This document shows, one piece after another, positions 8,301 to 11,024 of a DNA stretch of 11,024 nucleotides (position 1 is its first letter; every line of letters begins with the position of its first letter). The position numbers were made by a program, and so were the translations under genes. The DNA lies in assembly GCA_024641365.1 (NCBI GenBank), contig JAHEDF010000082.1, forward strand, positions 1 through 11,024, read 5' to 3'. The notes beneath the pieces were generated by a model. It ran no database searches, was not told the origin of the DNA, and worked only from the letters and a program-made list of their open reading frames with translations. This stretch comes from Planctomycetota bacterium (GTDB lineage: Bacteria; Planctomycetota; UBA11346).

Positions 8301-8372
8301 GTCCGTGTCAGCGCTTGTGCCAAATGACACAAACACTGTTAGCAATAACGCCGCTTTGTAGTTGTTCATCAT
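5358..8372 (-). CDS. PSCyt1-DUF1549-DUF1553 exported c-type-cytochrome-like protein
   Basis: This large exported protein of 1004 residues belongs to a family typical of Planctomycetota and Verrucomicrobiota. Residues 1-21 form a Sec signal peptide (hydrophobic AALLLTVFVSF, likely cleavage after Ala21). Residues about 25-120 are the PSCyt1 cytochrome-c-like domain, with the haem site CYKCH at 41-45 and a candidate distal Met96 in LEMPPKKKLP. DUF1549 follows at about 161-372 and includes a second CxxCH (CARCHDHKYDP, 344-354). Residues about 435-605 look like a beta-rich insert resembling a sugar- or ligand-binding sandwich. A LRRGDPD motif lies at 694-700. DUF1553 spans about 738-985 (VNRLWQHLFGKAL; RPTTTIAPQALALLNNP). 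The biochemical role is not known. Pairing with a DUF1501 gene directly downstream is the classic arrangement. The start ATG at 8372 has a second ATG right after it and no strong ribosome-binding site. The frame is intact despite an A8 run on the coding strand at 6264-6271. Confidence 0.96.
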   Translation of the reverse strand: MMNNYKAALLLTVFVSFGTSADTDGIAFFEKKIRPVLVESCYKCHSAAEKVKAGLHLDYAAGLLKGGEAGPAIVPGDPDKSLLIKAIRYHDENLEMPPKKKLPDAVIADFEAWVKRGAPDPRTEEPPKKKGIDPQLIANHWSYKKLERPTIPKVKEKTWIKNPIDNFIKATLEKKSIPVTAAADRRILIRRLYLDITGIPPTPSTIDEFIADTSDNALEKVVDHLLASPRFGERWARHWLDLARFAESHGYEQDYDRPFAYHYRDFVIRALNADMPYDQFVRWQLAGDEIAPDNTEALRATGFIAAGVWPTQITKNEAEKARYDALDDMLSTTFSTVLGTTVGCARCHDHKYDPISQRDYYHLLSTFTTTVRSEVERDVTPALFEKEVEAFEKAHQPYEDTLIAYENNKLLKKLAAAEKELAGKASWLVAVASSSTASSKAKFTPQNDGSLLVSGKASTHDTYTIVINTEQKNIRGLRIDALRDPSLPKGGPGRAGNGNFCLTNVAVTARDKKADKKSKPIPITLINPQSTFDQPGLPVSATIDDDSTSGWAVDPQFGQDHAAVYTFAQPLENPHGATITIELSFQNNSQHAIGRSRFSFTSEDVALAGGIMHPAIYDALRVPITERTDEHNKTLMTWIGQQDDGWRALRKKADEHLAKKPQRTVEKILIGSEGVKAVRLHTQGADFFNDTYFLRRGDPDQKKDIVQQSFWPVFMNNEASAWQTAPPKAWHTSYRRRALSDWIMDVEKGSGRLAARVLVNRLWQHLFGKALAATPSDIGLNGAKPTHPELIDWMASELIAGDWKIKPLIRSIVLSATYQQGSEVSAATKAADPEATWFSSQHRRRLEAEAIRDSLLFISSMLDETPFGAGTRNESSRRRSIYFTIKRSALIPFLTTFDFPEPLQSVDTRPTTTIAPQALALLNNPQTRLWADGFASRITGEKDDAALIDKAWLLALGRLPSAYEKQEAQAFIKKQTSVRNGDRRLALTDFAHTVLCLNDVIYVY
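8315..8332. promoter_or_regulatory. CRP-like inverted repeat TTGTG-N8-CACAA inside the start of the DUF1553 gene
   Basis: Two perfect 5-bp arms are separated by eight bases, the half-site spacing of CRP/FNR-type operators (TGTGA-N6-TCACA), although the inner A/T pair does not match. It lies about 99 bp upstream of the AraC-family start and about 49 bp inside the DUF1553 coding region. It could be an activator site for the regulator gene or a chance match in signal-peptide codons. Confidence 0.2.
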
Positions 8373-8395
8373 GTGAGTGTACCACGCTTTTTTTC

Positions 8396-8415
8396 GCGGC
8401 TATGGGTTAAGCCGC
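8396..8415. promoter_or_regulatory. Perfect inverted repeat in the divergent DUF1553/AraC spacer (possible operator or leader hairpin)
   Basis: GCGGCT (8396-8401) and AGCCGC (8410-8415) are perfect 6-bp arms around an eight-base loop. Together they fill 20 of the 50 bases between the divergent DUF1553 and AraC-family genes, ending seven bases before the regulator's ATG. A DNA-level operator for both genes and an RNA hairpin hiding the regulator's start are both possible. A run of seven T's lies just before it on the plus strand. Confidence 0.4.
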
Positions 8416-8422
8416 TTCAGTT

Positions 8423-9295
8423 ATGTCATATCCCGACATAGTCGCGAACGTGAAGCACGTTGAGCGTCCCTTACCAGAATTAGATCATTTACACATTCGT
8501 CTGTATACAGCGAGTAATCTCACAATTAGTCAACGCTGGAACGCCGAGGATGTATGCAGCCCCTATTGGCGCTTTTATGTCAATTCCAGCAGTGGTGCGA
8601 GCGTTGTAATCAATAATCATTATTACCCATTAATCCCGCATCGCATTCACTTTGTGCCTGCATGGGTACGTTGGGCCTGTCATAACACCCAGTCCATAGA
8701 GCACCTCTATTCTCATTTTGATGTAATTGGCATTCCTGGAATTGTGGTGCGTGAATGTTTCCCCGGTCCCGTCACCTTACCCGCCGATCCTGTTTTAGAG
8801 GCCAATGCTGAAGCCTTGCGTCCACTTTTATCAAAACCACATCATTTGCATAATTCTCCGTATCTTATTTGTCGTGTAAAATCTGTTTTATTTTCTGCTA
8901 TCAGTTCGTTGTTTGCCAGCTTGCCACCGAACAAATTGCAACGCATTTCTTTACATGCAAAAGGCGATAATCCCATTGCCACCACCTTGCGGTATATTGA
9001 TGACCATTTGGACAGTGACTTACATAACGCAATATTGGCATCGTTAGCCGAATTTAGTGAAGATCATTTCGTACGCTTATTCCGAAAACAGGTCGGACAA
9101 ACACCAGCGCAATATGTCCTAGAGCGCCGCTTATCGGTCGCAGCCGAACGTTTGGTATTTACTAATGACAGTATTGACCGCATAGCGTTGGGCTGTGGCT
9201 TTCCTGATCGTTTTTATTTTAGCCGTATGTTTCGTCGACGCATGGGATTGCCACCTGCCGCTTATCGCAAGACCTCGCATCAGCAGATTCGCTAA
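8423..9295 (+). CDS. AraC-family transcriptional regulator
   Basis: This is a DNA-binding regulator of 290 residues. Residues about 20-110 have the pattern of a cupin-like sensing domain (short beta strands; YYPLIPHRIHFVPAWVRW near 67-84). Residues about 183-283 form the double helix-turn-helix AraC/XylS domain. The first helix-turn-helix includes LASLAEFSEDHFVRLFRKQVGQTPAQYV (205-232) and the second IDRIALGCGFPDRFYFSRMFRRRMGLPPAAYR (251-282), the canonical signature. The gene is transcribed away from the DUF1553/DUF1501 unit with only 50 bp between starts, the usual layout for a local regulator of its divergent neighbour. It may also affect the phosphatase gene 118 bp downstream. No clear ribosome-binding site precedes ATG at 8423 (CTTCAGTT), so translation may be weak or controlled. 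The inducer is unknown; a sugar is typical for the family. Confidence 0.93.
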   Translation: MSYPDIVANVKHVERPLPELDHLHIRLYTASNLTISQRWNAEDVCSPYWRFYVNSSSGASVVINNHYYPLIPHRIHFVPAWVRWACHNTQSIEHLYSHFDVIGIPGIVVRECFPGPVTLPADPVLEANAEALRPLLSKPHHLHNSPYLICRVKSVLFSAISSLFASLPPNKLQRISLHAKGDNPIATTLRYIDDHLDSDLHNAILASLAEFSEDHFVRLFRKQVGQTPAQYVLERRLSVAAERLVFTNDSIDRIALGCGFPDRFYFSRMFRRRMGLPPAAYRKTSHQQIR

Positions 9296-9309
9296 TTAAT
9301 TGATGCTAC

Positions 9310-9326
9310 CAGCAGCTTAGCTGCTG
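9310..9326 (+). terminator. Hairpin after the AraC-family gene, possible terminator without a T-run
   Basis: CAGCAGC and GCTGCTG form a perfect 7-bp stem with a three-base TTA loop, 15 bases after the regulator's stop codon. No T-rich tail follows (TGTGTGCC), so it is not a canonical intrinsic terminator. It may still slow or end transcription, or protect the 3' end of the mRNA. Confidence 0.35.
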
Positions 9327-9413
9327 TGTGTGCCTCACGGGAATCTATTGCCACTCATGTTTGGGCCAGTTCTGTCATCAACCGTGAAGCCATGGTAATA
9401 AGTAGGAGTTTGC

Positions 9414-11024
9414 ATGCATAATAAACACTTATTAATAATCGCTTTTTTGATTGCGCTCAGCACACCATCGGCACTCAGTGCCGCCGTAACGCGTGGGCCA
9501 TACCTGCAATTAGATACCGGAACGAGCATCGTCATTAAATGGCGTACTGATGTGGCGACGGATAGTCGGGTACATTATGGCACCTCCTCAGGATCTTTAA
9601 CACAAATTAAATCATCTGGAGCCAGTGTTACCGATCATGAAATTACATTAACCGGACTAACCCGAGGTCAGCGTTATTACTATGATATAGGAACCACCAC
9701 CGCCGTTTTAGCTGGTGATAATACCTACACATTTCGCACCGCAACTAACAGTAATGCCGCCACCACGCGTGTGTGGGCCTTAGGCGATGCCGGTACGGCG
9801 ACTGCGAACCAAAAAAATGTGCGGGATGCATTTTATACGTGGAATAATAATGCAGAAGTTGATGCTGTTTTATTATTGGGTGATAACGCCTACAACAGCG
9901 GAACCGACACTGAATATCAAAATGCGATGTTTAATATTTATCCAAACAGTTTAAAGCAAATGGTCTTTTGGTCGACGATTGGTAATCACGACACGGCTTC
10001 GAATTCAAATCCTGCATTAACGATTCCTTATTTTCAAATTTTCAATAATCCCACAAATGCGGAGGCAGGTGGAACTGCTTCAGGGACAGAGAAATATTAT
10101 AGTTTTAATCACGGGCCCATTCATTTTCTCTGCCTTGATTCAATGACAACAAGTCGTGCTGCTAATGGTGCTATGGCCTTATGGGCAAAAGCTGATTTAG
10201 CCGCTAATACCAAACCCTGGGTGGTCGCCTTTTGGCATCATCCGCCGTACACCAAAGGTTCGCATAATTCCGATACGGAAACGAATTTAAAACAAATGCG
10301 TGAAAATATTTTACCGCTATTAGAAAACGAGGGCGTGGATTTAGTCTTAGGTGGTCACAGCCATAGTTATGAACGCTCCTATTTTATTGATGGACATTAT
10401 GGGTTAAGCGGAACATTTTCGAACAGTCATAAAAAAGCATCCGGTAATGGGGGCGGTGCAGGCTATAGTAAATCGCAAGAATCGCATGGCGGTGCAGTTT
10501 ACGCTGTTCCTGGCAGTTCCGGTAAAACGAGTGGCGGCACGTTAGATCATCCTGCCATGGTGACTTCATTAAATGAATTAGGCTCATTATGTTTTGAAGT
10601 AAAATATAACACATTACAGGCATGGATGATTCGTTCTGATGGCGTTGTCCGTGATACATTTTCAATTGTGAAAATCACCGTGCCTGGTCCCCCACCTGGT
10701 GTGCCGACTATTATTAATGGCAATACGACGAAACCGACTTTTTCTGGGACTACCACGCCGGGGGCGACTATAAAAATTTACAGTGATGGTATTTTAATTG
10801 GCACGACGACAGCCGATGGCACAGGCGCATGGAGTTATACGGTGACCACACCGCTCACCTATGGAACGCACGTCATTACTATTACAAGCACGCCACCTGG
10901 CGGCGTTCCCAGCACGCCATCCACTGGCACCAACATCACCGTCGACAGTGAACCTACGGCTCCTCCAGTCGTGGCGACAAACCAAGAGAGCAAGGGGTCA
11001 TGCGGGTTAGGCTCCGGAGCAGCG
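9414..11024 (+). CDS. Secreted purple-acid-phosphatase-type metallophosphoesterase (3' end outside window)
   Basis: This is an exported metal-dependent phosphoesterase. 537 codons are visible and open to the right edge. ATG at 9414 is preceded by AGGAG (9404-9408). Residues 1-24 are a Sec signal peptide. Residues about 25-110 form the fibronectin-III-like domain typical of purple acid phosphatases (RGPYLQLDTG; YYYDIG; TYTFRTA). The catalytic domain has all ligand motifs: GDAG (124-127), GDNAY with the metal-binding Tyr160 (156-160), GNHD (190-193), HHPPY (275-279) and GHSHSYER (314-321). A bacterial Ig-like domain follows at about 430-511, then a linker and SKGSCGLGSGAA at the edge, which may begin a C-terminal anchoring signal. 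It probably releases phosphate from organic esters, or acts as a phosphodiesterase, outside the inner membrane. It follows the AraC-family gene after 118 bp on the same strand, with its own ribosome-binding site. No Pho-box repeat is recognisable in the 118-bp spacer. Confidence 0.94.
   Translation, partial: MHNKHLLIIAFLIALSTPSALSAAVTRGPYLQLDTGTSIVIKWRTDVATDSRVHYGTSSGSLTQIKSSGASVTDHEITLTGLTRGQRYYYDIGTTTAVLAGDNTYTFRTATNSNAATTRVWALGDAGTATANQKNVRDAFYTWNNNAEVDAVLLLGDNAYNSGTDTEYQNAMFNIYPNSLKQMVFWSTIGNHDTASNSNPALTIPYFQIFNNPTNAEAGGTASGTEKYYSFNHGPIHFLCLDSMTTSRAANGAMALWAKADLAANTKPWVVAFWHHPPYTKGSHNSDTETNLKQMRENILPLLENEGVDLVLGGHSHSYERSYFIDGHYGLSGTFSNSHKKASGNGGGAGYSKSQESHGGAVYAVPGSSGKTSGGTLDHPAMVTSLNELGSLCFEVKYNTLQAWMIRSDGVVRDTFSIVKITVPGPPPGVPTIINGNTTKPTFSGTTTPGATIKIYSDGILIGTTTADGTGAWSYTVTTPLTYGTHVITITSTPPGGVPSTPSTGTNITVDSEPTAPPVVATNQESKGSCGLGSGAA

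Noticed and set aside
10500..11024. Minus-strand open frames at the right end
   Set aside because: They are shadows of the phosphatase gene; the plus-strand frame is continuous and carries the family motifs and an Ig-like domain.
1..11024. Mobile elements, CRISPR, tRNA or defence genes
   Set aside because: No transposase or integrase motifs, no regular repeats with spacers, no tRNA-like cloverleaf and no nuclease or toxin-antitoxin signature were seen. The window is almost fully explained by metabolic, transport and exported-protein genes.

Overview
The window looks like a chromosomal segment from a member of the Planctomycetota-Verrucomicrobiota (PVC) group. The strongest evidence is a paired DUF1501 protein and PSCyt1/DUF1549/DUF1553 protein, families that are greatly expanded in those phyla. 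The DNA is only moderately GC-rich by eye (composition was not computed). An AraC-type regulator and a MalF-type sugar ABC transporter make Verrucomicrobiota or a relative slightly more likely than classical Planctomycetes, but this is inference. Eight protein genes fill almost all of the window. I see no rRNA, tRNA, CRISPR array, insertion sequence or phage gene.

Left part (1-1753, minus strand): the start of a sugar-uptake ABC operon. A MalF/UgpA-type permease is followed, with an 11-base overlap, by a solute-binding protein whose C-terminus lies beyond the left edge. The binding protein is anchored by an N-terminal membrane helix instead of a lipoprotein signal. A 275-bp spacer (1754-2028) separates this operon from a plus-strand pair that encodes a Gfo/Idh/MocA NAD(P)-dependent oxidoreductase and a short-chain dehydrogenase (2029-3860). 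Together these suggest uptake of a sugar or sugar derivative followed by intracellular redox conversion.

Middle part (3926-8372, minus strand): a two-gene unit. The first gene encodes a 1004-residue exported protein with a cytochrome-c-like haem site followed by DUF1549 and DUF1553. The second, 13 bp downstream, encodes a 472-residue DUF1501 protein with a Tat-like leader. It converges on the dehydrogenase gene. Only 50 bp away and divergent is an AraC-family regulator (8423-9295); the spacer holds a perfect 6-bp inverted repeat that could be its operator.

Right part (9414-11024, plus strand): a secreted purple-acid-phosphatase-type metallophosphoesterase with an N-terminal fibronectin-like domain, a complete set of metal-ligand motifs and a bacterial Ig-like domain. 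It runs off the right edge just as a Cys/Gly-rich motif begins, which resembles the start of a C-terminal cell-surface sorting signal.

Overall this reads as a carbohydrate and organic-matter scavenging region with cytoplasmic sugar-processing enzymes and exported enzymes of largely unknown function. I found no clear new defence or mobile system. The least understood part is the DUF1501/DUF1553 pair and its possible control by the AraC protein.
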